From the NCBI GenBank assembly GCA_024637275.1, contig JAGXFS010000100.1:1-32375 (forward strand): DNA of 32,375 nucleotides, given 5' to 3'. Of this stretch, positions 1-6,893 are shown piece by piece. Under the pieces are notes generated by a model, which was not told the origin of the DNA, searched no databases, and saw only the letters and a list, made by a program, of their open reading frames with translations. Within the stretch, counting starts at the first letter, position 1. Each line of letters starts with the position of its first letter. This DNA comes from Acidimicrobiia bacterium. GTDB taxonomy: Bacteria > Actinomycetota > Acidimicrobiia > Spongiisociales > JAENVV01. The position numbers were made by a program, and so were the translations under genes.

Positions 1-122
1 CCAATTCCCGAAGTGAAATCAAGGTAGGCCCGACCTTCGGCGTCGAACAGGCGGCTTCCGTCGCCGCGAACTGCGAGTACGTCGGTTGACTGCTTGAGAA
101 GCGGAGAAAGACTTGCCGACAT
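1..122 (-). CDS. Class III PLP aminotransferase, N-terminal fragment (runs off the left edge)
   Basis: Only the first 40 codons lie in the window. They read MSASLSPLLKQS then a segment with RGDGSRLFDAEGRAYLDFTSGIG. The pattern 'RG-GSxLFDxxGRxYLDFTSGIGV' is the typical opening of class III PLP-dependent aminotransferases (the 4-aminobutyrate / acetylornithine / ornithine aminotransferase family), which move an omega-amino group to 2-oxoglutarate or pyruvate. The catalytic lysine and substrate-defining residues are outside the window, so the substrate cannot be called. The ATG is chosen because an AAGGA ribosome-binding site lies 6 nt before it on the minus strand. The gene lies downstream of the small helical protein with a gap of about 156 nt in which I see no convincing terminator. 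The family call is sound; the exact enzyme is open. Confidence 0.8.
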   Translation of the reverse strand, partial: MSASLSPLLKQSTDVLAVRGDGSRLFDAEGRAYLDFTSGI

Positions 123-278
123 AATCAGTCCTTATGCGAGGGTGAGACGACGATAGCGAGAAACCTGTGTAGGAAGATTATCCGACTTCGCCGCTCGACG
201 GTGGGCACAGAACTTGCCGGAGCGAGATCTAGCAGTCGCGTCGACGGTCGAGGAGCAGGTGACCGCCATCTGCGCGCT

Positions 279-623
279 TTAGTGCCCGGTCCCGAGCGAC
301 GCGTTGAGGCGTAGTTGCGCCTCGGTGAGCGCCGCCAGGATCGTGACGTAGAGCGGCATCCTGCTGGGTGCGCAACACCCGACCTGAAGCCTGCCAACTT
401 GGGCGCCGGCCGACTCAAGATGAGCAATCGCTTGCTTGGCCAGACCGGGATTTGATGGAATTGCGTCGAGTCGCCGTCGAGCCTCGCCGAGCGTTTTGGC
501 TAGCTCGATCATCTGCGGGCTCCGTCCCGGGTCACAACAGGTTTTGTTCAGCTTGATCAATGCCGCGTCACAGTCGTCGAGCGCGTCGGCAACCGACAAG
601 ATCGGGGCGGTGGGGTCATGCAT
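279..623 (-). CDS. Small predicted helical protein of unknown function
   Basis: A 114-residue protein that I do not recognise. It is rich in Ala and Leu with regular charged positions (for example IELAKTLGEARRRLDAI and KQAIAHLESAGAQVGRL), so it probably forms two or three amphipathic helices. It has no signal peptide or membrane segment. Two adjacent-cysteine pairs (KTCCDP and VGCCAP) stand out and could bind a metal or form disulfides; this is inference. It begins 18 nt after the stop of the glycerophosphodiesterase gene on the same strand, so the two are probably co-transcribed. No clear ribosome-binding site is visible before the ATG. A similar-length open frame on the plus strand over part of this region looks like a shadow because its composition is Arg/Ser-rich and it has no start signal. 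Confidence 0.55.
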   Translation of the reverse strand: MHDPTAPILSVADALDDCDAALIKLNKTCCDPGRSPQMIELAKTLGEARRRLDAIPSNPGLAKQAIAHLESAGAQVGRLQVGCCAPSRMPLYVTILAALTEAQLRLNASLGTGH

Positions 624-641
624 CGAGCACGAGCATAGTTT

Positions 642-1676
642 CTATCGGCCCGAAGAACTCAAATGGGCTGCGAGGTCGGGGCGGTCGGTGATGAGGCCGT
701 CGACGCCTAGGTCGATCAAGCGCCGCATCTCGTTCAAGTCGTTGACCGTCCATGGCATCACAAGGAGCCCCGCCTCGTGAGCGGCTTCGATGTTGGCAGC
801 GTCGACGGTACGGAAGCTCGGGGACCACACCTCTGCTCCGCGAGCGGCCAGGTCGGCAAAGTCGGGGACTTCACGAGCAGCGGTCAGCGCCGAGAGTCGG
901 ACGCGGGATCCGGTCGCATGAATGGCCCACAGTGAGCGGTGGTCGAAGCTCTGTACCGTTGCTCGGTCAAGCATCCGGCGAGCGTCGAGGAGGTCAAGCA
1001 GCGTCTGCTCGAAACGGCCGACCGTCACCCCGTCGAAGTCGTCGCCGATGAGGTCGGGGCGGTTGGGCACGCGCTTCGTCTCGATGTTGAAACGTACTTG
1101 TGACGCATTCGCTCGCTGTTCAGCGCCCTTGGCTTCCGACGCTGCGTAAAGCCCCACGAAGTCGAACAGGTCTTCCAGAGTGATGATCTCGAATCGAGCT
1201 CCAGCGAGGGTGGTGGCCTCGGTGTCCTGCGCCGGGAAGGCCGACGGGTCGGGGTTACGGTCGCAGCGATACGCGGCGAGCTCGTCCAACGTCATTCGGC
1301 TGATCTGTAGGTCCTCCCTCGGCGTGGCCGGGTCATCGGGGTCGGCGGCACCGGCTGGCGCCCCAGGCCGGAGCCCGCACTTGGCCGGCTCGACGAATGG
1401 GTCGTGCCACACGACTAGCTGGCCATCGGCCGTGAGGTGGAGGTCTAATTCAAGCGTCGTAACAAGCTGGTCGAGCGCGGATTCAAATGATGGGAGGGTG
1501 CTCTCGGGTTTGAGGCCCCGGGCGCCCCGGTGGCCTTGAAAGACGACAATCGATTCGATCGTTGCTGAGACGGTCTCACTAGCGTCCGGCTTTGTTGGAT
1601 TGCCACAGGCCGAAAGCAGCAGAGACAAGCACACCAGGGGGGAGCCGAGCTGGAGCACATGGCGCTTGGTATCCAT
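642..1676 (-). CDS. Glycerophosphodiester phosphodiesterase, predicted lipoprotein
   Basis: Hydrolyses glycerophosphodiesters (deacylated phospholipids) to sn-glycerol-3-phosphate and an alcohol, probably on the outer face of the membrane. The 344-residue protein begins with a lipoprotein signal (MDTKRHV..., then LSLLLSAC, lipid-attachment Cys24). The GDPD TIM-barrel follows with the family's catalytic and metal positions: HRGARG (His49, Arg50), Glu58, the E-L-D pair Glu76/Asp78, and His91 in VVWHDP. Near the C terminus it has the usual 'PWTVNDLNEMRRLIDLGVDGLITDRPDL' block, where the protein returns to the barrel. I chose the ATG at 1676: the upstream in-frame TTG at 1706 lies inside the T-run of a terminator and would put charged residues ahead of the signal peptide. 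The small 114-residue gene follows 18 nt downstream. Confidence 0.88.
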   Translation of the reverse strand: MDTKRHVLQLGSPLVCLSLLLSACGNPTKPDASETVSATIESIVVFQGHRGARGLKPESTLPSFESALDQLVTTLELDLHLTADGQLVVWHDPFVEPAKCGLRPGAPAGAADPDDPATPREDLQISRMTLDELAAYRCDRNPDPSAFPAQDTEATTLAGARFEIITLEDLFDFVGLYAASEAKGAEQRANASQVRFNIETKRVPNRPDLIGDDFDGVTVGRFEQTLLDLLDARRMLDRATVQSFDHRSLWAIHATGSRVRLSALTAAREVPDFADLAARGAEVWSPSFRTVDAANIEAAHEAGLLVMPWTVNDLNEMRRLIDLGVDGLITDRPDLAAHLSSSGR

Positions 1677-1704
1677 GGGACCGGAGTCTCGCAGGCTCTT
1701 GTCC

Positions 1705-1732
1705 AAAAAACCCGCGGCCTTCCAGGCCGTGG
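1705..1732 (-). terminator. Rho-independent terminator of the 194-residue membrane protein gene
   Basis: On the minus strand a stem (CCACGGCCT / AGGCCGCGG, one A-C mismatch, GGA loop) is followed at once by GGG and six T residues. It lies about 70 nt after the stop of the membrane protein gene at 1805 and just before the glycerophosphodiesterase start, so it separates the two transcription units. Confidence 0.75.
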
Positions 1733-1804
1733 ATGCTCAGCCATTCGGACTGGTTCTAGCCAGATCCCCTGAGGCGGGTTGGTGTCCGCTAGGCCATGGT
1801 TTGT

Positions 1805-2389
1805 CTATCTGGTCCTTAGCCACCGACCGATCCCAATCGCCCCGTAGGCGCTGACAAGTACCATCGTCGTTGTTCCAATATCGAAAGCGTCCGCATAGTC
1901 GCCATACGAGTCGACCGGACCGAGCTTCATCGCATCCAGAATGATGAACAGGCCAATTCCCCCGAGCATTCCGAACCCGAAAGCGATAGCCGCCGACCGT
2001 GGGCCCTTGCCTTGGCGGATGAGTGGAAGGCTGAAAATGAGCATCCCGATGCCCATAAGCCCGCCCCATAACGGAAAGGCCCAGGCCGCCAGCCCGGCCA
2101 CAGTCCCCAGTCCAACCAGCCCGATTCCCAGCGCGCCAGCCTTGCCTAATCCGAGTTCGTGGCGCATTCCCACCAGCAGTGTCAGCGTCAGCAGTCCGGC
2201 GGTGATGATTGCGACGGTCATCACGCCCCAAATTGCTCGTTCCGTATCACCGAACGTTCCTGACTGTTCTTCGCTAATCCTTGCCGCGATGGTAAGCGCT
2301 GCAACCGCAATCCACAGCAGTCCTGCTCCAATCCCGGCCGTCCCGAATCTGTGGATGTCCGATTGACTTTCTCTGACCTTGGTCACCAT
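1805..2389 (-). CDS. Predicted integral membrane protein, unknown function
   Basis: A 194-residue protein with a short hydrophilic N terminus (MVTKVRESQSDIHRFG) followed by about six hydrophobic segments: roughly residues 17-36, 50-72, 79-94, 97-117, 131-152 and 168-188. Glycines are frequent inside the helices (GIGLVGLGTVAGLAAWAFPLWGGLMGIGML). I do not recognise a family with certainty; it resembles the many small actinobacterial membrane proteins without assigned function. The start is well supported: AGGAGG lies 6 nt before the ATG on the minus strand. A rho-independent terminator follows the gene, and the SRPBCC gene ends 73 nt upstream, so it may be transcribed alone or by read-through from that gene. 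Confidence 0.75.
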   Translation of the reverse strand: MVTKVRESQSDIHRFGTAGIGAGLLWIAVAALTIAARISEEQSGTFGDTERAIWGVMTVAIITAGLLTLTLLVGMRHELGLGKAGALGIGLVGLGTVAGLAAWAFPLWGGLMGIGMLIFSLPLIRQGKGPRSAAIAFGFGMLGGIGLFIILDAMKLGPVDSYGDYADAFDIGTTTMVLVSAYGAIGIGRWLRTR

Positions 2390-2462
2390 GTCACGCCTCC
2401 TGGATCGAACCTTTCGATATACAGACGCCTGACGGCAGAAAATGGGTGACAGGAAGCTCTGG

Positions 2463-2918
2463 TTAGGCCAGATCTGGTTCGGGAGGATTGGCCGCCAGGT
2501 ATTCGAGCGCCCCGTCTACTGCCCGGCGGGCTTGCCTCTGGAAGAGCGCGTTGAGGAGGGGATGGAGCGGGGTCATCCAGGTTGGAGTTCCGGTCTGGTT
2601 GTGGAACGTGAGCTGGGTTCCATGCCTGGCCGGTCTGAACGTCAGCGTATCGACGGACCAGAACGGACCGATGGGACCCTCATATCGGACGGTCCGGCCA
2701 GCTTCGACCGCTACGAGGGTTGATCCGGCGGTCAACATGATGGGACCGCGGGTCAGGGTCGACTCGTATTTCGAGTTGAGTTCAAGGCGATTCCCGTGAG
2801 TTTTCTTCGAACTCGTCACGCTGGGATTCCACTTATCGAGGTCGTCCATGTCGGCGAGCATCTCGAAGACGCGCAGGGGCGGCTGACGACCTTCGACTTG
2901 ATGGGAGAACCCGATCAC
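2463..2918 (-). CDS. SRPBCC (START/polyketide-cyclase-like) ligand-binding protein
   Basis: A 151-residue single-domain protein of the SRPBCC superfamily, which folds into a cavity that binds hydrophobic small molecules. The order of segments fits: N-terminal strand, helix with RVFEMLADMDDLDKWNP, a set of strands (TVRYEGPIGPFWSVDTLTFRPARHGTQLTFHNQTG), and the long C-terminal helix (LLNALFQRQARRAVDGALEYLAAN). No catalytic residues can be assigned; ligand and role are unknown. The start is GTG: an in-frame TAG lies four codons upstream. There is no ribosome-binding site, but TAGCAT lies exactly 6 nt before the GTG, as expected of a leaderless actinobacterial transcript. It is divergent from the diguanylate cyclase gene, with an inverted repeat between them, so the pair may be co-regulated. 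Confidence 0.82.
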   Translation of the reverse strand: MIGFSHQVEGRQPPLRVFEMLADMDDLDKWNPSVTSSKKTHGNRLELNSKYESTLTRGPIMLTAGSTLVAVEAGRTVRYEGPIGPFWSVDTLTFRPARHGTQLTFHNQTGTPTWMTPLHPLLNALFQRQARRAVDGALEYLAANPPEPDLA

Positions 2919-2924
2919 ATGGTC

Positions 2925-2930
2925 ATGCTA
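2925..2930 (-). promoter_or_regulatory. Probable -10 box of the SRPBCC gene (leaderless)
   Basis: The minus strand reads TAGCAT (TAnnnT), then 6 nt, then the GTG start at 2918. TGACAT lies 18 nt upstream of the box as a possible -35 and is one arm of the inverted repeat at 2949-2962. Pattern match only; no transcript data. Confidence 0.5.
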
Positions 2931-2948
2931 GGTCACTCATCCATCGAA

Positions 2949-2962
2949 ATGTCACATGACAT
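2949..2962. promoter_or_regulatory. Inverted repeat ATGTCA-CA-TGACAT, candidate shared operator
   Basis: A perfect 6-2-6 inverted repeat in the 77-nt gap between the divergent SRPBCC and diguanylate cyclase genes. Its arms coincide with possible -35 positions (the minus-strand arm lies 18 nt from the SRPBCC -10 box). Symmetric sites of this kind between divergent promoters are commonly bound by dimeric repressors; which regulator binds here is unknown. Confidence 0.5.
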
Positions 2963-2983
2963 GATCGTACGAGTGGCCGGTTC

Positions 2984-2989
2984 TATGAT
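2984..2989 (+). promoter_or_regulatory. Probable -10 box of the diguanylate cyclase gene (leaderless)
   Basis: TATGAT lies exactly 6 nt before the GTG start at 2996, and no ribosome-binding site is visible. This is the arrangement of leaderless actinobacterial genes and mirrors the -10 box of the divergent SRPBCC gene. Confidence 0.55.
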
Positions 2990-2995
2990 GCGATC

Positions 2996-3934
2996 GTGAC
3001 ACTAGGGTCAGGCATCGTCGAGCGTATGGCCGGGCAATCCCGGCCATTGATAATCGTCGAAGCTGCGCTCCTTACGGTCATCCTGGGAGCCGCCGATGTT
3101 TGGACTGGTTCCGAGTTCTCGTTCTCGATCTTCTACCTGCTGCCAATCTCGCTGACCGCCCTTAGTTTGGGTAAGCGGTGGGCCCTGGCCAACGCGGTAG
3201 TCGCTTCACTGGTCTGGCTGGCGGCGGATTACGCGGCGGGCCATACCTACTCGAGCCCGATCATCCCGTACTGGAACGCCACCGTGCGGCTCGGGTATTT
3301 CGTGCTGTTTGCGGTTCTTTTTGCTCGCCTTCGATCGGCCTTGGAAGAGGAGAGCGGCCTTGCCAGGCTCGATCCGCTGACCGGGATATTCAACCGGCGG
3401 GCCTTTGAGGAATTGGCTGCGGGCGAAATCAGTCGGGCAGCTCGATATGGTCGGCCGCTGTCTCTAGCGTTTGTGGATCTCGATCACTTCAAGCAGGTGA
3501 ACGACGATTTCGGGCACGAGGTAGGTGATGAAGTGCTCCGTCAGGTGGCCGCCACGCTGGTCGCGACGATGCGCTCGGCTGATACCGTCGCCAGACTCGG
3601 CGGTGACGAGTTCGCCGTGCTTATGCCTGAAACCGACCCGCAGGCAGCGATGACTGCTCTCGAAAAGAGCCGGGCTGCTCTGAAGGCTCGCATGCTGATG
3701 AACGCATGGCCGACCACGTTCTCGGTGGGCGTGGTCAGTGCAAAAGGCTCCCAGTTGAACGTCCCCGAACTCCTGGCTGCAGCTGATCGGCTGATGTATG
3801 AAGCCAAGCGAACGGGGAGGGATCGAATCGTCCAGACCACCGATCCCGGCGTCGAAGCGGTGCTCGACGTTCGGGTCGACCTAGCCGCCCGAACCGACGG
3901 TAGTGGTGGTGGTGCTGGTCGACTCATCGGGTGA
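2996..3934 (+). CDS. Membrane-bound diguanylate cyclase (GGDEF)
   Basis: Makes the second messenger c-di-GMP from two GTP. The 312-residue protein has four hydrophobic segments (about residues 18-32, 44-57, 62-80 and 97-112), which form a membrane sensor module, and then a cytoplasmic GGDEF domain starting at DPLTGIFNRRAFEE (126-139). The active-site loop is an intact GGDEF (202-206). A product-inhibition site RxxD is present as RSAD (193-196), five residues before GGDEF, so feedback control by c-di-GMP is likely. Asp161 and Asp163 in FVDLDHFK are the usual metal-binding segment. No EAL domain follows. The GTG start has no ribosome-binding site but has a -10 box 6 nt upstream; a second possible start is Met11. 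The last 54 nt overlap the 3' end of the convergent coiled-coil gene. Confidence 0.92.
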   Translation: MTLGSGIVERMAGQSRPLIIVEAALLTVILGAADVWTGSEFSFSIFYLLPISLTALSLGKRWALANAVVASLVWLAADYAAGHTYSSPIIPYWNATVRLGYFVLFAVLFARLRSALEEESGLARLDPLTGIFNRRAFEELAAGEISRAARYGRPLSLAFVDLDHFKQVNDDFGHEVGDEVLRQVAATLVATMRSADTVARLGGDEFAVLMPETDPQAAMTALEKSRAALKARMLMNAWPTTFSVGVVSAKGSQLNVPELLAAADRLMYEAKRTGRDRIVQTTDPGVEAVLDVRVDLAARTDGSGGGAGRLIG

Positions 3935-4723
3935 CGTCGTCGTATCGACCGACGGTGAACTCACCACGACCTGGGTAAGCAGTACTTGCCAGGCGATATC
4001 GAGATCGTTGGAAGCCGGCACCGGTAGGAGTGGGAGGGCGGCCAGCGTCTTGTCGACCCGGAACAAGGCTTCCGCTACGACCTCTGGTTCCCAATCGGCA
4101 TAGTCCCTCTGGACGCCGGCAAGAATCGACCTGGCGGTTTGGACGTCGGCTTTTGCGAGGCCGTAGTTCGCCTGGAAGAGGAAGAGTCGGGCACGTGACA
4201 GCAACTCCATCGAACGCAGGAGCTCGACCTGGCGCACAGTCTCGGCGTTGGCGGTATCGAGGCCCGTGGTGAGTTCGGCCTGGATCGTGTCGAGGTCGTC
4301 CAAGCGGGCGGTGTGATCGTCGATCTGGGTCGCCATCGACCCGACCTGAGCGTCAAAATCCTGCTGGGCCGCCTCGATCGCGGCGAGACGCTCTGGCATG
4401 CCTACTTCGGCCTCGTTGAGAGTGGCGACCTGCGTTTCCAGCTCAGTGAGTCGGGCGTCCGCGGTGTTGAGACGTTCGGCCGCGGTTTGTGCCGCTGCCG
4501 AATTGGAGGCGATGGGATCTAGATACCGGTCCTTCACTATCGGCCATCCGTAGTAGATGGCGAGGCCGATTCCGGCCAGGATGGCGAGGATGAGGACGAT
4601 CTTGATCAGGCGCCAGAGCTGCGTGAAGAATCGACGAAAAGCTCCCGGCTGGCTGGGGACTTCTGACACCTTTGCCGGGAAGGGATCCGGGGCCGAAAGG
4701 ACCTTGGTATCGGTATCGGACAT
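3881..4723 (-). CDS. Single-pass membrane protein with coiled coil and Ser/Thr tail, unknown function
   Basis: A 280-residue protein. A cytoplasmic N terminus of about 35 residues leads to one membrane helix (about 38-58, LIKIVLILAILAGIGLAIYY). Heptad-like sequence follows from about 74 to 161 (ERLNTADARLTELETQVATLNEAE and LDDLDTIQAELTTGLDTAN), then a helical segment with SMELLSRARLFLFQANYGLAKADVQTAR, and last a low-complexity Ser/Thr tail (STSTTTTTVGSGG). The overall plan of anchor, coiled coil and helical domain recalls HemX-like proteins, but I would not assign that name. ATG 4723 is chosen because GGAG lies 6 nt before it; an in-frame TTG four codons upstream has no such site. It lies downstream of the M3 peptidase gene, 98 nt away, with a hairpin between. 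Its tail-coding end overlaps the diguanylate cyclase gene. Confidence 0.72.
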   Translation of the reverse strand: MSDTDTKVLSAPDPFPAKVSEVPSQPGAFRRFFTQLWRLIKIVLILAILAGIGLAIYYGWPIVKDRYLDPIASNSAAAQTAAERLNTADARLTELETQVATLNEAEVGMPERLAAIEAAQQDFDAQVGSMATQIDDHTARLDDLDTIQAELTTGLDTANAETVRQVELLRSMELLSRARLFLFQANYGLAKADVQTARSILAGVQRDYADWEPEVVAEALFRVDKTLAALPLLPVPASNDLDIAWQVLLTQVVVSSPSVDTTTSPDESTSTTTTTVGSGG

Positions 4724-4751
4724 GTTGGTCTCCAATGGGAACGGCGCGCTA

Positions 4752-4773
4752 GGTCACCCCTCGTTGAGTGACC
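4752..4773. other. Hairpin between the M3 peptidase and coiled-coil genes
   Basis: GGTCACTC and GGGTGACC on the minus strand can pair over 8 bases (one G-U) around a 6-nt loop. No T-run follows, so it is a weak candidate terminator, RNA-processing element or operator in the gap between two same-strand genes. Confidence 0.35.
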
Positions 4774-4821
4774 ACCGATATTGACCCGGACCGTCGAGTT
4801 AAGTTCCCAATTGTCCCGGTT

Positions 4822-6777
4822 TTATTTCAAGCCGAGTTTGGCCATGAAGGCCTGCGACGAAGGGCTCCGGCCGAGGAACTCGATCAGCAGCTCGGTTCCG
4901 TCTTTCGTTCCGCCCTGAGCGAGGATGGTGTTCCGATACCGGCGGCCAACGCTCGGGTTTAGGACGCCCTGGTCTTCGAATACGGAGAACATGTCGTCGC
5001 CGTACACCTTCGACCACAAATAGCCGTAGTAGCCCGCTGCGTAACCGTCGGACATCATATGTCCGAAGCTCGCTCCGAAGTGAGTTCCGCGATGTCCCGG
5101 GATGACGGTTAGGTCAATGTTCTCCCAGTATGCGTCGTCAGCGTCGGTCGGTGCCGTACCGCCGTGTAATGCAAGGTCGTACTGCCCGTAAAAGACCTGC
5201 CGGAGCGTCTTGAGCGCAATGTTCTGGTTCCTCGCGGCAACCATGCTCTCTAGCAATTGTTCGGGAATTGGCTCACCGGTCTCATAATGACGGGCGAAGC
5301 GGCTGAGCACGGTCGGCTCCCACGTCCAGTTCTCCATGATCTGAGAAGGCGCCTCGACGAAATCTCGTTCAGTTTGAGTGCCAGAGAATCGGGGAAGCTT
5401 TGTCTCGGTCAGCGTGTTGTGCAGGACGTGGCCGAATTCGTGGAACAGGGTCTCTACCTCGCTGTGCTGGAGTAGCGAAGGGCTATCAGCAGTGGGCTTG
5501 GTGAAGTTGCAGGCAATCGCCGAGACCGGCAGCCGATAGCTACCGTCCGTATTCAGGCATCCTGCCCGCAGACGCCAACATGCTGCATGCCCGTACTTGC
5601 CGGGCCGGGGGTGCAGGTCGGCGTAGAAGAAGGCGATCGGAGCATTTTCGCCGGTGTTGCGGATCTCGTAGAGGAGCACGTCGTCGTCCCAAGCATTGGT
5701 TCCTTCGATAGAGGTGAACTCGATACCGAACATCTCGGCACAGATATCGAACATGCCTTGAAGGGTGGCATCGAGAGGGAAGTATTCGCTCACCAGGTTG
5801 TTGTCGACACCGAAGTCGAGTTCGGCTTGCCTGGCGTCGTAGAAGGTCCAGTCCCATGGCATGATCGCCTCGTCGGGATAATCCGAATGCATCAGCCCGG
5901 TGAGGACATTGAGTTCGGTTCTGGCAAGTTCGAGCAACCCGGGAGTTACCGACTCATAGAAGGTCGCCAGCGACTCGGGATCAGCCATTTTTGGCTCGAG
6001 AGCGAGGTCGACGAAGGTTTCGTACCCGAGCAGCCTGGCGATTTCCCACCGCACCTGTACTGCCCGGTTGAGCAGCGGCAGGTTGGCGCCTGCGGCCCGG
6101 TTCATGAATTTGAACTGCATCTTCTGGCGGAGATCTCGGTTCGTGCATTGCTCCATCAACGGGACATAGTCGGGATAGGTAACCGTGACGCGGTAGGTGC
6201 CATCGGATGACCCCGGTGCCAGCCGGGCGAGATACGCCTCAGACATGCCCCCAAGGTCGCTACCCGAAACCTCCAGGCCGTCGTCCCATTCGTCAAGATT
6301 TCGCTCGTAGGCGACCTGCAACTCGATGAGACCATTTCGGAGAGCCTGAAGCTTGGCTCGATCGTCACCATCGAGTTCCTGGCCGGCCCGTCGGAAGTCG
6401 CGCAGCCACAGATCAAGGTTTCGACTCCATTCGCCCTCAAGTTCGCTGGCGGACGCGCTGAGCGAATAGTCCCGTACCGCTTCGTACAGGTCCCGGTTGA
6501 ACGCGAGGTCTGACAGCCACTTCTGGATCGTTTCGTCTGCGGTGGAACCAGCTGTACGTACCGATTCGTCGGGATGGATTCGGGCCATGAAGCCACTTAT
6601 CCCATCCGCATCGCGGACCAGGTTGAGGGCCTGATCGAGCGGTGCGAGGGTGTTGGCGTAGCTTCGATCGGATGTTTCCGAGATGGCGTTGTCAATGAGG
6701 TGGTTGGCCGCGGCGATGGCCCCTTCGACGATCTCAGTGGTTTCGGAAGGCGTGAGGCGCGAATAGTCAGTCAGCAT
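4822..6777 (-). CDS. M3-family zinc metallopeptidase (oligopeptidase)
   Basis: A cytoplasmic oligopeptidase of the thimet oligopeptidase / peptidyl-dipeptidase Dcp family (M3), 651 residues, which is the usual length. The zinc site is complete: HEFGH at 446-450 with catalytic Glu447, and the third ligand Glu475 in [13 protein letters not shown], 29 residues after the first His as in thimet oligopeptidase. The C-terminal block with [31 protein letters not shown] is the conserved region holding the substrate-binding His/Tyr residues. There is no signal peptide, so it should act on peptides in the cytoplasm. I chose ATG 6777 ([13 protein letters not shown]); a frame open to 6837 adds 20 residues that resemble nothing in the family. 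Neither start has a clear ribosome-binding site. It is divergent from pckA, with promoters presumably within 6778-6893. Confidence 0.92.
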   Translation of the reverse strand: MLTDYSRLTPSETTEIVEGAIAAANHLIDNAISETSDRSYANTLAPLDQALNLVRDADGISGFMARIHPDESVRTAGSTADETIQKWLSDLAFNRDLYEAVRDYSLSASASELEGEWSRNLDLWLRDFRRAGQELDGDDRAKLQALRNGLIELQVAYERNLDEWDDGLEVSGSDLGGMSEAYLARLAPGSSDGTYRVTVTYPDYVPLMEQCTNRDLRQKMQFKFMNRAAGANLPLLNRAVQVRWEIARLLGYETFVDLALEPKMADPESLATFYESVTPGLLELARTELNVLTGLMHSDYPDEAIMPWDWTFYDARQAELDFGVDNNLVSEYFPLDATLQGMFDICAEMFGIEFTSIEGTNAWDDDVLLYEIRNTGENAPIAFFYADLHPRPGKYGHAACWRLRAGCLNTDGSYRLPVSAIACNFTKPTADSPSLLQHSEVETLFHEFGHVLHNTLTETKLPRFSGTQTERDFVEAPSQIMENWTWEPTVLSRFARHYETGEPIPEQLLESMVAARNQNIALKTLRQVFYGQYDLALHGGTAPTDADDAYWENIDLTVIPGHRGTHFGASFGHMMSDGYAAGYYGYLWSKVYGDDMFSVFEDQGVLNPSVGRRYRNTILAQGGTKDGTELLIEFLGRSPSSQAFMAKLGLK

Positions 6778-6883
6778 GGCTGATACAGGGTAGCTATGGA
6801 TGGCTCCCAAACCCACGACGCAGCCGATGTCACCCATCCGATCATTCGGTAGTGTCGGCCAAAACCAGGACTCCGAATCTGCT

Positions 6884-6889
6884 GGGGGA
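6884..6889 (+). promoter_or_regulatory. Ribosome-binding site that fixes the pckA start
   Basis: GGGGGA lies 4 nt before ATG 6894. It favours this start over the in-frame GTG at 6852, which has no such site. Confidence 0.6.
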
Positions 6890-6893
6890 AATC

